NCBI RefSeq assembly: GCF_032268605.1
Contig: NZ_CP130318.1
Coordinates: 4,749,501-4,813,500, forward strand
Source of the DNA: Paenibacillus aurantius
Lineage (GTDB): Bacteria > Bacillota > Bacilli > Paenibacillales > NBRC-103111
Direction of reading: 5' to 3'
Length of the DNA: 64,000 bases
In this document: positions 8,483 to 17,459 of the stretch, in pieces
Position numbering within the stretch: position 1 is the first letter of the stretch
How the letters are laid out: the number at the start of each line of letters is the position of its first letter
Program-made: the position numbers and the translations under genes
The notes under the pieces: generated by a model
What the model was told of the DNA's origin: nothing
Seen by the model: the letters and a program-made list of their open reading frames with translations, nothing else
The model's database searches: none

Positions 8483-8511
8483 ATTATAAAACGTTCGGTT
8501 TTTGTCGTCAA
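8483..8511 (-). promoter_or_regulatory. Sigma-A promoter of glnA
   Basis: On the minus strand TTGACG (8506-8511), 17-base spacer, TATAAT (8483-8488), giving an expected start near 8476 and a leader of about 70 bases. Confidence 0.8.
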
Positions 8512-8539
8512 TACTTATGTCAGCTATTTTTTAGATTTG

Positions 8540-8556
8540 TGTGAGGTATTCTCACA
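8540..8556. promoter_or_regulatory. GlnR/TnrA-type operator upstream of glnA
   Basis: TGTGA-7 bases-TCACA matches the consensus TGTNAN7TNACA at every fixed position. It is centred about 72 bases upstream of the expected transcription start. A second identical box stands before amt (18023-18039). Confidence 0.75.
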
Positions 8557-8599
8557 CTATGGACGGAGGGTTGTCACAATTTGGACATAAATCGCTTTT

Positions 8600-8624
8600 C
8601 CACGAAAAAGAAACGGGCCGTTTC
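8600..8624 (-). terminator. Probable terminator of the DAHP synthase gene
   Basis: The near-perfect palindrome GAAACGG/CCGTTTC at 8610-8624 is followed on the minus strand by TTTTTC. It is about 52 bases after the stop codon. Confidence 0.6.
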
Positions 8625-8675
8625 CCGAACTTTGTCGGATAACGGCACCGTTCTTTTGTCATTTCCTTGTGCAGG

Positions 8676-9734
8676 TCAGATTCTCCAAGACCCCGCCGGA
8701 ACGGGCTCCTTCGGCGTTTCGAACCGCTTGCCGCACAGGGGGGCGAGCTTTTCCAAATCCTGGAGCAGACGGGCGAACTGATCGGGGAAGAGAGACTGCA
8801 CCCCGTCTCCCGTCATGGAATTATCGGGATCGGTATGCATCTCGACGATCAGACCGTTCGCTCCGGCCGCCACCGAAGCTTTGCACATGGGCTCCACGAG
8901 CTCGCGCCGGCCGGTCCCGTGGCTCGGATCGGAAATGACCGGCAGGTGGCTGAGCTGCTGCAGGGCCGGAATGGCGGCAAGATCGAGCGTGTTGCGGGTG
9001 TAGCTTTCGAACGTTCGGATGCCGCGTTCGCAGAGCATAACGTTCGGGTTTCCCCCAGCCAGAATATATTCGGCCGCGTTCAGAAATTCATCGTACGTGG
9101 AGCTGAAGCCTCTCTTCAGCAGAACCGGCGTCTGGATCGTCCCGAGCTTGCGCAGGAGATCGAAGTTCTGCATGTTGCGCGTTCCGACCTGCAGGATGTC
9201 CGCATGCTCCGCGCAGATGTCCACGTATTCCGGCGTCATGACCTCGGTAATGGTAAGCAGGCCGTGCTTGCGTCCCGCCTCCGCCATCATCTCGAGTCCT
9301 TCCACCCCGACGCCCTGGAAGCTGTACGGTCCCGTGCGGGGCTTGAACGCTCCGCCTCTCAGCACTTGGCCGCCGGACATCTTCACCAGCCGGGCGATTT
9401 CATCGATCTGCCCGGGGGATTCCACCGCGCAGGGGCCGCCCATGATGACAAGCTGGTCTCCCCCGATCTCGACATCCTTGATCTTGATCACCGTGTCGGA
9501 AGGATGGAAATCGCGGCTCGCCAGCTTGTAGGATTTCGAGATCTTGATTACCTGCTCCACCCCCGACATTTGGCGAAGATGCTCCGCCAGCACAGGATCG
9601 GCCTTCCCGATAATGCCGATGACCGTCCGGTCCTCTCCCCGCGACACATGAGCCTTCACCTCGTGCCTCTCTATATAGGCCACGATCTCGGCAATCCGTT
9701 CCTGCCCGATTTTATTGGATGTGATGACGATCAT
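8676..9734 (-). CDS. aroF: 3-deoxy-7-phosphoheptulonate synthase (DAHP synthase), type I-beta
   Basis: A 352-residue enzyme joining phosphoenolpyruvate and erythrose 4-phosphate in the first step of the shikimate pathway. Residues 1-70 form a small ferredoxin-like domain; in the Thermotoga enzyme this domain mediates feedback inhibition. The barrel follows, with GGPCAVES, KPRTGPYSFQG, LLKRG and HGTGRRE. The start has GGAGGAGG seven bases upstream. It has its own promoter and is not linked to other aro genes. The symbol varies between genomes (aroF, aroA, aroH); the fused chorismate mutase of B. subtilis AroA is not obvious here. Confidence 0.94.
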   Translation of the reverse strand: MIVITSNKIGQERIAEIVAYIERHEVKAHVSRGEDRTVIGIIGKADPVLAEHLRQMSGVEQVIKISKSYKLASRDFHPSDTVIKIKDVEIGGDQLVIMGGPCAVESPGQIDEIARLVKMSGGQVLRGGAFKPRTGPYSFQGVGVEGLEMMAEAGRKHGLLTITEVMTPEYVDICAEHADILQVGTRNMQNFDLLRKLGTIQTPVLLKRGFSSTYDEFLNAAEYILAGGNPNVMLCERGIRTFESYTRNTLDLAAIPALQQLSHLPVISDPSHGTGRRELVEPMCKASVAAGANGLIVEMHTDPDNSMTGDGVQSLFPDQFARLLQDLEKLAPLCGKRFETPKEPVPAGSWRI

Positions 9735-9805
9735 GATCGGTTCCTCCTCCGAATGATTGGATATTTTCGCGCTTCAACGCTTATACGCTTTTAATCGTTA
9801 AAGCA

Positions 9806-9835
9806 ACTATACAGGATGGACGAATTCTTCGTCAA
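9806..9835 (-). promoter_or_regulatory. Sigma-A-like promoter of the DAHP synthase gene
   Basis: On the minus strand TTGACG (9830-9835), 18-base spacer ending in TG, TATAGT (9806-9811). No T-box or other riboswitch is recognised in the short leader. Confidence 0.7.
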
Positions 9836-9913
9836 TAGCGATTTCCGCATGGGACGCCTTACCAGTCCGCCGGGATGAGGGGGCTTACCTTCTGTCTGGA
9901 ATGAGCCCCTATA

Positions 9914-9945
9914 TAAAAAGCGCCATCTCTGCCGGAGATGGCGCT
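9914..9945 (-). terminator. Intrinsic terminator of the SLH/GH18 gene
   Basis: On the minus strand AGCGCCATCTC and GAGATGGCGCT form a perfect 11-bp stem, followed by TTTTATAT. Confidence 0.85.
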
Positions 9946-10026
9946 GTGCTTGGCGAGCCTGGCTGGCCTTTTACCGGACAACCCGTCCTGAATCCTTATA
10001 AAGGAAAGAAATAGATGAGGCCCTTT

Positions 10027-11628
10027 TTACTTTCGGGAAACCAGCTCCCAATCCGATTCGGTTAAGCTCCCCATATACCACAGGGAGACTCCCTTCAGTC
10101 CGTAGTACTTGGCCAGCCATATTTTTTTGGCGATGCTCGCCGTGTCTTCATAGTAGATGTCGCTGATCCTTCCTCCGGTCTCGTCGTGCAGCCGGTTCAG
10201 GAAGAACGGAAGCGCGAAGCTGCTCACCGTAGCGGGATCGGCCTTCCGGCGCTCCACGGCGTCAATGGCCGGCTCCAAGAGCCGCGTAACTCCCTGTTCC
10301 GTAAGCCATTGGTTGGCCTGCTTGGAAATCCCGAGCACGAGCTTGCCCGCCGGAACGGCCTTCAGCGCCTCTTGCACGGTTTCGTTAACCAGAGGCAGCG
10401 GAGCCGACGGAAGACCCGAGGCTTCGTGATCGAAGTCATAAGCCATCAGAATAACCGTATCCGCCGAAGCGCCGATCCCTTGCAGATCATACCCTTTGTA
10501 GTAATAGCCGGGAGGAACCGCCACGGAGAGCGACTTGCCGGGCAAGCCCGCCTTCAGCTCCTGCAGGAAGCGGACGAACCCGGGTGCCTCCTCCCCGTTT
10601 CTCATATCTTCAAAATCGATACATACTCCCGTATACCCGAAACGGGGATCATCCAGCTGGGCCTTCAGCTCCTTAAGAAAGCTTTCCTTGGCGGCCGCAT
10701 CCTTCAGGAAGGCGGAAAGCTTGGTCCGGTCGGCCGCATAGACCATGAGGTCCTTGGCGAGCCCGGCCTTGTCCGCCGCCTGTACCGCAAGCTCCGCTCC
10801 GTCCGGGAGTTTGTAGTCTCCCGTTCGCGTCTCCAGGCCGCCCTTTCCGGCCCCTTCGTATTTCAGGCTCGACCAGCCGAACACGACCTGATCCAAGGCC
10901 GTCATGCGGTTAGCCGCCTGAAAGGATTGGATGGCGTAGAAGCCCGTCATCTGAAGCGGATGCTGCCCCGCCCGCTTGTCCATCATGCGGTTGACAACCG
11001 CAGCGGCCTCGCTGCGCTTCAGAAGCGCCCGGGGACGAAATCCGTCATCTCCCTCCATTACGCCCTGGTTAACCGTATAGTAAACGGTGGGAGCAAGCGA
11101 CGGGGCGATGGCTGAATCGTCGGGGAACGGATGCTTCGTTTTCTCGGCGTTCCATCCGCCCTGCAGCCAGGCAGAGGACACCTCCGTCCCGGACTGATCG
11201 AGAAGGTAACGCCCCATAACCGACGCCACCTCTTCCCGGGTGATGGGCTGCCCCGGCTTGAGGTCTCCCTTACCGTCCACCAGGAAGTCGATCCAATCCC
11301 GCTTCAGCGCTACAGCCAGATAGGGGGTGGACCAGCGGCCGGCCGCATCGGCGGGCAGGACGGCTTCCCCCTCCTCTCCCTCGATCCCCGCTGTGGTCAC
11401 GAGCATTTTGATAAAGGCTTCGCGCGTCAGCGTCTCCTCGGGGAGGAAGATGCCTTCTCCCGCTCCGTCAATTACCCCCAAGGCATTCAGGGTATAGACA
11501 TAATCCGCATACCAGGCCTTCTCTCCTACATCCTGAAAAGGCTCCAGCTGAACCTCGTAAGCCAGCGCGTCCCGGCTCCCGCTCATAGCCAGCAGAAGAC
11601 CTGCCGACACCGCGATTTTCTTCAGCAT
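10027..11628 (-). CDS. Cell-surface protein with SLH repeats and a GH18-type domain
   Basis: A 533-residue exported protein. A signal peptide (LKKIAVSAGLLLAM) probably ends after DALA. About residues 35-225 hold three SLH repeats (FQDV..WYADYV, LTREAFIKML, ITREEVASVMG, LLKRSEAAAVV) that bind pyruvylated secondary cell-wall polymer. The rest is a GH18-like barrel: the DxE-type motif is in YTGVCIDFEDMR, followed by ILMAYDFDHE and a C-terminal SLWYMG, as in YaaH/YdhD-type muramyl or chitooligosaccharide hydrolases. The ATG at 11628 is preferred because AAGGAG lies eleven bases before it and inside the longer frame. Substrate unknown; wall remodelling is likely. Confidence 0.9.
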   Translation of the reverse strand: MLKKIAVSAGLLLAMSGSRDALAYEVQLEPFQDVGEKAWYADYVYTLNALGVIDGAGEGIFLPEETLTREAFIKMLVTTAGIEGEEGEAVLPADAAGRWSTPYLAVALKRDWIDFLVDGKGDLKPGQPITREEVASVMGRYLLDQSGTEVSSAWLQGGWNAEKTKHPFPDDSAIAPSLAPTVYYTVNQGVMEGDDGFRPRALLKRSEAAAVVNRMMDKRAGQHPLQMTGFYAIQSFQAANRMTALDQVVFGWSSLKYEGAGKGGLETRTGDYKLPDGAELAVQAADKAGLAKDLMVYAADRTKLSAFLKDAAAKESFLKELKAQLDDPRFGYTGVCIDFEDMRNGEEAPGFVRFLQELKAGLPGKSLSVAVPPGYYYKGYDLQGIGASADTVILMAYDFDHEASGLPSAPLPLVNETVQEALKAVPAGKLVLGISKQANQWLTEQGVTRLLEPAIDAVERRKADPATVSSFALPFFLNRLHDETGGRISDIYYEDTASIAKKIWLAKYYGLKGVSLWYMGSLTESDWELVSRK

Positions 11629-11760
11629 CCGTCGTGATTCTCCTTCCATTACCGGCCATTCGACCGCCGTTCTGTATTGGGTACATCCCTACTATGAACG
11701 TTAGGGAGGAGGAAAAGGTTGCACTTTCTCCTTCTCTCGCCAAGTACTGGCCCGGAAAAC

Positions 11761-11793
11761 AAAAAAAATCCCCTGCCGGTCAGGCAGAAGATC
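11761..11793 (-). terminator. Intrinsic terminator of the ispH-DUF2062 unit
   Basis: On the minus strand TCTGCC and GGCAGG flank TGACC, followed by GGAT and eight T. Confidence 0.75.
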
Positions 11794-11812
11794 CCGAGAC
11801 CATTTAGGAGAA

Positions 11813-12352
11813 TTAGAGCTTGCCTTTCTCGACCGAGAGAAGCTGGGCTTTGCGCTTCAGCCTCTTCTCTTTGCGCCGGGCCGTATACAATCCCAGCAGG
11901 AGCTTGATCGGGAAGTAAACGAGGACCCCGAGCACCGCTCCCACAATCATCCCGCCGACAATCAGATCCATGGCTCCCTTCAGGAGCTTCTCCAGCCAAT
12001 GCGGCTGAAAATGGATATGATGAACGAAACCTTTGGGAACCACAAGACTCCCTACCTTTTTGTTCAGGAACATCATGGGCACGTAGATGATCTTGCCGAA
12101 CAGGAAACCGATCAGGGCCCCCGGCAGACTGGCCCGGAACAAATACACCAGCGGCAGGATGAGAACCGCCGCCAGCCCTCCGGTGGGAAGGGTGAACATC
12201 TCGACGAACAAGCCGATTCCGAACCCTTTCGCTACCTTGGCGGGACCGCCCTTGGCTCTTAGCAGCAGCAAATATTTAAGTTTAAGCCAGCGCCTGGCCT
12301 TCTCGATCCGGCCCGGCTGCAGCCTTTGCTTGGTGAAAGTCCCTTGTACCAT
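11813..12352 (-). CDS. DUF2062-family membrane protein
   Basis: A 179-residue protein with a basic N-terminus (KARRWLKLKYLLLLRAK), then three to four hydrophobic stretches (about 43-75, 79-100 and 125-155) and a very basic tail (ARRKEKRLKRKAQ). The GFGIGLFVEMFTLPTGG segment resembles DUF2062, a family of unknown function. It starts 15 bases after the ispH stop and shares its transcript. GAAGAGG precedes the ATG. No function is proposed. Confidence 0.8.
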   Translation of the reverse strand: MVQGTFTKQRLQPGRIEKARRWLKLKYLLLLRAKGGPAKVAKGFGIGLFVEMFTLPTGGLAAVLILPLVYLFRASLPGALIGFLFGKIIYVPMMFLNKKVGSLVVPKGFVHHIHFQPHWLEKLLKGAMDLIVGGMIVGAVLGVLVYFPIKLLLGLYTARRKEKRLKRKAQLLSVEKGKL

Positions 12353-12367
12353 TATCCTCTTCCTATC

Positions 12368-13312
12368 TTACCCTTTAGATTTCGCCGCCGGAATGAGTTT
12401 CTTCATGTTGATCGTCCGTTGGATAATCCAGGTCGAAGGGTCAACCGGATCGTACTGCTCCAAGAAAGTGATGACTTCCTTCGTAATCGGCGTCGGCGTG
12501 GAAGCGCCGGAGGTGACGCCCACCTTCCGGGGATGCTTCAGCCAATCGAGGTTAAGCTCCGTAATGTCCGCAATCCGGTAAGCCTTCACCCCGGCGATTT
12601 CCTCAGACACTTGAGCGAGCCGGTTCGAATTGTTGCTTCGCGGATCCCCGACCACGATCACGAGGTCCGTTTCCTTCGCCTGCTCGGCCACCGCCTCCTG
12701 CCGGACCTGGGTTGCCAGGCAGATTTCATTGTGAATCTCCGCCTGCGGAAACTTCTCGATGAGACGGTTGACGATATCCTTGATGTCCCACTGGCTCATG
12801 GTTGTCTGATTGGTGATCACGATGCGGGAATGGTCGATATTCAGACGGTCGATCTCTTCGACCTTCTCAATGAGGTGAACGCGGCCGGGGGCGATTCCGA
12901 TGGCCCCTTCCGGCTCCGGATGCCCCTTCTTGCCGATATAGATAATCTCATAGCCTTCCGCGGTTTTCTCCCGGATCAGGTCATGAGTACGCGTTACGTC
13001 GGGACAGGTAGCGTCGACCACCGTCAAGCCCTTGTCCCGAGCGCGTCGTCTGACTTCGGGGGATACCCCGTGGGCGGTGAAGATAACGGTGCCCTTCTCG
13101 ATCTTCTCCAGAATCTCGAGACGGTTGGCTCCGTCCAGCGTAATGATTCCTTCCTTTTCGAAAAAGTCCGTCACATGCGCATTATGCACAATCATTCCTA
13201 ATATATAGACGGGACGGGGCAGGTTCAAATTCTCAGCGGTAGACCGCGCGAGCGCCATCGCATCCACAACCCCGTAGCAATAGCCCCTGGGCGATATTTT
13301 GACAACTTCCAT
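12368..13312 (-). CDS. ispH: 4-hydroxy-3-methylbut-2-enyl diphosphate reductase
   Basis: A 314-residue iron-sulfur enzyme for the last step of the MEP isoprenoid pathway, making IPP and DMAPP from HMBPP. The three cluster cysteines are in GYCYGVV (C12), DATCPDV and NEICLATQ; the conserved THD, HPEPEG and TNQTTMS segments are present. Length is typical. It lies 61 bases downstream of the sensor kinase gene on the same strand and is followed closely by the DUF2062 gene. Confidence 0.96.
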   Translation of the reverse strand: MEVVKISPRGYCYGVVDAMALARSTAENLNLPRPVYILGMIVHNAHVTDFFEKEGIITLDGANRLEILEKIEKGTVIFTAHGVSPEVRRRARDKGLTVVDATCPDVTRTHDLIREKTAEGYEIIYIGKKGHPEPEGAIGIAPGRVHLIEKVEEIDRLNIDHSRIVITNQTTMSQWDIKDIVNRLIEKFPQAEIHNEICLATQVRQEAVAEQAKETDLVIVVGDPRSNNSNRLAQVSEEIAGVKAYRIADITELNLDWLKHPRKVGVTSGASTPTPITKEVITFLEQYDPVDPSTWIIQRTINMKKLIPAAKSKG

Positions 13313-13372
13313 CCTGCAACCATCCTTTGTGTCGTTGAAATAGGCCTTAATGCCCTTCTTATCTAGTATAGC

Positions 13373-14821
13373 CTATTCCAGAGTCGGTGGAAAGCAAAGC
13401 GGGAGCCACACGACAAAAGTCGACCCTTCCCCTTCGCGCGTGGTGACCTCGATGGAGCCCCGGTGCTCGTCGATGATCCATTTGGCGATGGACAGCCCGA
13501 GGCCCGTTCCGGAGGTTTGGCCCCTAGACACATCGGCGCGGTAAAATCGGTCGAAAATATGCGGAATTTCTCTGCTGTCCATGCCCATTCCCGTATCGCT
13601 GATGCGGATTCCGATCTGCTCGGAGGTCCGGATGGCATCAATAAGCACATAACCCTCCATGGTGTACTTGAACGCATTTTCGATAAAAATAAACAGCATT
13701 TGCTGCAAATGGTCCGGGCTTCCATTTACAAAAGCCCCTTCCAGGGGAGACAGATTGCCCGTGCGCCACTCCACCGTCTTCGGCAGCAGGCCCGCCTTGC
13801 GGATCACTTCCTCCACGAGCGGACGCAGCTCCACGATCTGCTTGCTCATCTCCACGCCCGCATCGGCGCGGGCCAGGGCAAGCAGATCATTGACGAGCCG
13901 GCTCATCCGGGCCGCTTCCCCCGCAATGTCCTGCATCGCCTCGAGCGACATTTCCTTCTTCTCCTCTTCGGTGAAGCCCGAATCGCCCCCGGTTCTCTTC
14001 CACATCTTCTCGAGCAGGTCGACGTTGCCCCGGATCGTAGTCAGCGGCGTTCTCAGCTCGTGGGACGCATCCGAGACGAAGCGCCGCTGGGTCCGGTTCG
14101 TTTCCTCCAGTTCCTCGTACGCTCCTTGAATGCGGGACAGCATCTCGTTCACCGTGTTGGTCAGCCTGCCGATTTCATCGGGCGGGCCTTCATAGCCGAT
14201 ACGGCGGTTCAGGTCAACGCCCTTCTGGATTTGGGCGGCCGCCTCCGTCACCTGCTCGATCGGCCGGAGAGCCTTCCGGGACAGGTACCAGCCCAGCGTA
14301 GCGGCGATCAGAATAACAAGCAGGGAGAAAGCGATCAGGAAATAAGAAACCGCGCGAAGCAGGTTCCGGATATCATCGACGAGGACGCCGATTTGCAGGA
14401 AGACCGGCTGTCCGTATTTGTCCGTCAGCTGGGTCTTTTGGGTATAGAGATAGAAGGGAACGCCCTGGTAGACGAACTCCACGTACGGCTTGTTCTTGGC
14501 AATCCGGACGCGCATTTCGCGGGAAATTTGCTGGCTCGGGAAATTTTTAGAGTACAGCTCGCCGGCGGTGGTGATCTGAATGAAATAACCGACCGAACGG
14601 AAATCCGACAGCTGGGGAATCTGCACGATGGTCTCGCCGTTGATCGTAAACGTGCTGTCGGAAAGCTGGGAATTCACCTGCCGGACGAGATCCTCCATAA
14701 CCGACCTTTGGTTGGCAAATAACTGAAAATACAAGAAGCCGTAAAGCACGATGCCGAACACAAGGAGAGTCACCCCCAGAACCCCCGAGTACCAAAGGGT
14801 CAGGCGTGTACGGATGGACAT
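13373..14821 (-). CDS. Sensor histidine kinase with extracytoplasmic domain
   Basis: A 482-residue kinase: transmembrane helix at about 10-33, extracytoplasmic sensor domain of about 120 residues, second helix at about 158-178, HAMP (RPIEQVTEAAAQIQ), HisKA with phosphoacceptor H254 in SDASHELRTPL, then N, G1 and G2 boxes (FIENAFKYT, DTGMGMD, GTGLGLSIAKWI). It starts one base after the response-regulator stop, so the two are translationally linked. With htrA next door the pair recalls CssRS, which senses misfolded secreted protein; that assignment is inference. Confidence 0.93.
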   Translation of the reverse strand: MSIRTRLTLWYSGVLGVTLLVFGIVLYGFLYFQLFANQRSVMEDLVRQVNSQLSDSTFTINGETIVQIPQLSDFRSVGYFIQITTAGELYSKNFPSQQISREMRVRIAKNKPYVEFVYQGVPFYLYTQKTQLTDKYGQPVFLQIGVLVDDIRNLLRAVSYFLIAFSLLVILIAATLGWYLSRKALRPIEQVTEAAAQIQKGVDLNRRIGYEGPPDEIGRLTNTVNEMLSRIQGAYEELEETNRTQRRFVSDASHELRTPLTTIRGNVDLLEKMWKRTGGDSGFTEEEKKEMSLEAMQDIAGEAARMSRLVNDLLALARADAGVEMSKQIVELRPLVEEVIRKAGLLPKTVEWRTGNLSPLEGAFVNGSPDHLQQMLFIFIENAFKYTMEGYVLIDAIRTSEQIGIRISDTGMGMDSREIPHIFDRFYRADVSRGQTSGTGLGLSIAKWIIDEHRGSIEVTTREGEGSTFVVWLPLCFPPTLE

Positions 14822-14822
14822 G

Positions 14823-15512
14823 CTAGCTATCCCCTCTCAGGACGTAGCCCGCTCCGCGGACCGTCTGAATGATCCGTTTGCCCCCGTGCTCCTCGGTCTT
14901 CTGCCGGAGCAGGGCGATATAGACCTCCAGAACGTTCGATTCTCCGCTGTAGTCGTAGCCCCAAATTTTCTCCATGATGAGATCCCGGGAGAGCACCCGC
15001 TTGGGATTCTGCATAAAAAGGTTGAGCAGCTCGAACTCCTTCGTCGTCAGCTCAATCCTTTTGCCGCTCCGGAACACTTCCCGCGTATCGTGGTCCATCA
15101 CTATGTCCTCGTATTCGATCCGGCTGGTGGGCTGGGGAGCCTTCTCCACCCGGCGGCGCAGCAGCACCCGGACCCTTGCCAGCAGTTCCTCCAGCGCAAA
15201 GGGCTTGACGAGGTAATCATCCGCGCCGATGTCCAGTCCCTTTACCCGGTCCGCCACCTCGTCCTTTGCCGTCAGCATGAGCACCGGCACGTCGATGCCG
15301 CTTTCGCGGATCCGCCGGCATACTTCCCAGCCGTCCAGCTTCGGCATCATGACGTCGAGGACAATCAGACGCGGCTCCTGCTCCAGAATGCGCCGAAGCC
15401 CTTCCAGTCCGTCGTTCGCCGTCGTCACCGAGTACCCTTCGAAGGTCAGGCTCCTCCTCAGCATGGAGGTGATTTTCTCATCGTCATCGATCACCAGGAT
15501 CTCTTCTCTCAT
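14823..15512 (-). CDS. OmpR-family response regulator, partner of the adjacent kinase
   Basis: A 229-residue regulator with receiver pocket (IDDDE), phosphoacceptor D53 in LIVLDVMMPKLDG, KPFALEELLARV, and a winged-helix DNA-binding domain (IELTTKEFELLNLF, SNVLEVYIALLRQK, TVRGAGYVL). AAGGGGGA precedes the ATG. Upstream on the same strand is htrA, separated by a terminator (15618-15660), so the pair probably has its own promoter. OmpR-family proteins bind tandem repeats spaced about 11 bases; such repeats stand before htrA (17393-17436). Confidence 0.94.
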   Translation of the reverse strand: MREEILVIDDDEKITSMLRRSLTFEGYSVTTANDGLEGLRRILEQEPRLIVLDVMMPKLDGWEVCRRIRESGIDVPVLMLTAKDEVADRVKGLDIGADDYLVKPFALEELLARVRVLLRRRVEKAPQPTSRIEYEDIVMDHDTREVFRSGKRIELTTKEFELLNLFMQNPKRVLSRDLIMEKIWGYDYSGESNVLEVYIALLRQKTEEHGGKRIIQTVRGAGYVLRGDS

Positions 15513-15617
15513 GGCCGTTCCCCCTTCATTCTTTGGTTATAGTGTATCAAATCCCGCTGGGATTAACGACTGTCGGACAAGCGGAACCGAGCCTAGGCGC
15601 CATCAAGCCCGGGGCAC

Positions 15618-15660
15618 AAAAAAAGAAGCGGAACGGCGGTCTCTGCCCGTTACGCTTCTT
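15618..15660 (-). terminator. Intrinsic terminator of htrA
   Basis: On the minus strand GAAGCG-TAACGG and CCGTT-CCGCTTC pair around a 13-base loop and are followed by seven T. Confidence 0.8.
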
Positions 15661-15751
15661 CCTCCGCCGGTCATCTCGGCGGAGGAACATCCGGCCCGGC
15701 CCCGGTACAGGGACCCCGAAGCTCCTCCAGCCGGCAAGCCGGTTATCCGGC

Positions 15752-17299
15752 TTACTGCTGCTGTTGCTGCTGCTGAAGATTCTCATCGTTGTTCCGGTCT
15801 CCGACGGTAACTTCCACGTCGACTTTCTTGCCGTCCCGGATGAGGTTAAGGGTAATCTTGTCGCCGACCTTGGAGGCCTGGATCTTCTTGACCAGCTCCT
15901 CGCTGTTCTTCACCGGCGTGCCGTTGATGCCCGTAATGACGTCATACTTCTTGATTCCCGCCTTGAAGGCCGGGCTTCCGAGAACCACGTCCGCCGCATA
16001 CGCCCCGTCCGTGCTGCTCAGGCCAAGCTGCTTCTGGGCGTTCTGGTCGATGTTGCCTAAGGAAACCCCTACGTAAGGAGCGGGCTCCTTAGGAATTTTG
16101 ACGTTGTTCTTCAGCTTGTCGACCACTTCCTGAATCGTGTTGATCGGAATGGCGAAGCCGATGCCCTGAGCCTGCGCACTGACGGCCGTGTTGATGCCGA
16201 CGACTTCCCCGTTCAGGTTGAGAAGCGGTCCGCCCGAGTTGCCGGGGTTAATCGAGGCGTCCGTCTGCATCAGATGCTTATAGGTACGGGAGGTTTGGCC
16301 CTCCGAAATCGGAATTTCTCTTTCCTTCGCGCTCAATACACCCACCGTTACCGTATGGTCGAAGCCGTAAGGGTTCCCGATCGCCACTACCCAGTCGCCT
16401 ACGTTAATCTGATCCGTATTGGCGGCCATAGGCAGCACAGGGAAATTGTCGCCTTCGATTTTGATGACGGCGAGGTCGAGATCGGCGCTGTTGCCAAGCA
16501 GCTTGGCGGTGTAAGGCTTGTCGTTCCCCTCGATGGTCACCTGGATTTCATCCGCTCCGTCCACCACGTGCTGGTTGGTCAGGATGTAGCCCGATTTCTC
16601 AAAAATAAACCCGGACCCCATGCCGACCGGCTGGGCGGTATTCGGCTGGCTTTCCGAACCGCCGGAGCCGTCACCGAAAAACTGCCGGAAGAAAGGATCG
16701 TCGAGAAGCGACCGCCCCCGTCCCGAGGAAGCCTTAGGCTTCACGAAGGTTTCAATCTTCACGACCGCGGGACTCGAGTTCTGCACAATCTGCGCGATAT
16801 TGTTCGGTCTCGCGATATCGAGAGCGGCTCCCTTCACGCTGCTGTTATTGGAGGCAGCCGCGGAGGAGCTTCCTCCGGTTCCGCTCATAACCCCTTGCGA
16901 GCCCGTGAAGAGGTTGCTCTTGTCGGAAGCGAACATCAACCCGCCTACCAGCACGGCGCCAGCCATGAAAGCCGCGAAGGTGCTGCGGAAGCGGGAGCGC
17001 GGCTTGGAGGGATTCGCCGACCAAGTGGCAAGCGGCTGCTGCACCTTGGCGTCCGTCTGCCCGTCCAGCGGTCTAACCGGCCGCGGCGGAGTCATCTCGA
17101 CCCCGTCGGACGGGGTAATCGAAGTGTTCTCCTGGGATTTATAAGGGCCGTACGAATAATAGTAGGACGGCTTTTCGCCGCCTTGCTCCTTGCCTGCCGT
17201 TTCGTCGCGGCGGTCTCCGTCCTGCTCGCTGCGGTCCTGCTCGCTGCGGTTGTCGGAAGAACGGAAGAAATCGTCGTAGTCTCGTTTATTATCGTCCAT
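15752..17299 (-). CDS. htrA: HtrA/DegP-like membrane-anchored serine protease
   Basis: A 515-residue S1C protease. A long charged, cytoplasmic N-terminal region is followed by one transmembrane helix (about 107-124). The trypsin-like domain has the triad H244 (TNQHVVDG), D275 (ADLDLAVI) and S355 (NPGNSGGPLL); one PDZ domain follows (about 400-500). The protein ends in seven consecutive glutamines coded by CAG/CAA repeats, a tract likely to vary in length. AAGGAGG lies eight bases before the ATG. It degrades or refolds damaged proteins outside the membrane. The repeats at 17393-17436 suggest two-component control. Confidence 0.95.
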   Translation of the reverse strand: MDDNKRDYDDFFRSSDNRSEQDRSEQDGDRRDETAGKEQGGEKPSYYYSYGPYKSQENTSITPSDGVEMTPPRPVRPLDGQTDAKVQQPLATWSANPSKPRSRFRSTFAAFMAGAVLVGGLMFASDKSNLFTGSQGVMSGTGGSSSAAASNNSSVKGAALDIARPNNIAQIVQNSSPAVVKIETFVKPKASSGRGRSLLDDPFFRQFFGDGSGGSESQPNTAQPVGMGSGFIFEKSGYILTNQHVVDGADEIQVTIEGNDKPYTAKLLGNSADLDLAVIKIEGDNFPVLPMAANTDQINVGDWVVAIGNPYGFDHTVTVGVLSAKEREIPISEGQTSRTYKHLMQTDASINPGNSGGPLLNLNGEVVGINTAVSAQAQGIGFAIPINTIQEVVDKLKNNVKIPKEPAPYVGVSLGNIDQNAQKQLGLSSTDGAYAADVVLGSPAFKAGIKKYDVITGINGTPVKNSEELVKKIQASKVGDKITLNLIRDGKKVDVEVTVGDRNNDENLQQQQQQQ

Positions 17300-17392
17300 A
17301 GGAAAAGTCCTCCTTATGTTTAGCTGACAGATTCGGGTTCATGGAATTCTTCCATGGCATTGGGGTAATTCCCGTTATCTCTATTTAGCACC

Positions 17393-17436
17393 ACGAACCT
17401 TAAATCAACCTTAATTTCAGCTAAAAGGAAGCTAAA
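17393..17436 (-). promoter_or_regulatory. Four tandem 11-bp repeats upstream of htrA
   Basis: On the minus strand four units follow each other with exact 11-base spacing: TTTAGCTTCCT, TTTAGCTGAAA, TTAAGGTTGAT and TTAAGGTTCGT. They end about 94 bases before the htrA ATG. The last TTAAGG could act as a poor -35 with AGATAA 17 bases on. This geometry is that of OmpR/PhoP-family operators. The regulator at 14823-15512 is the obvious candidate. Confidence 0.6.
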
Positions 17437-17459
17437 TTCATTTACTTGTCCTCTTTCCC

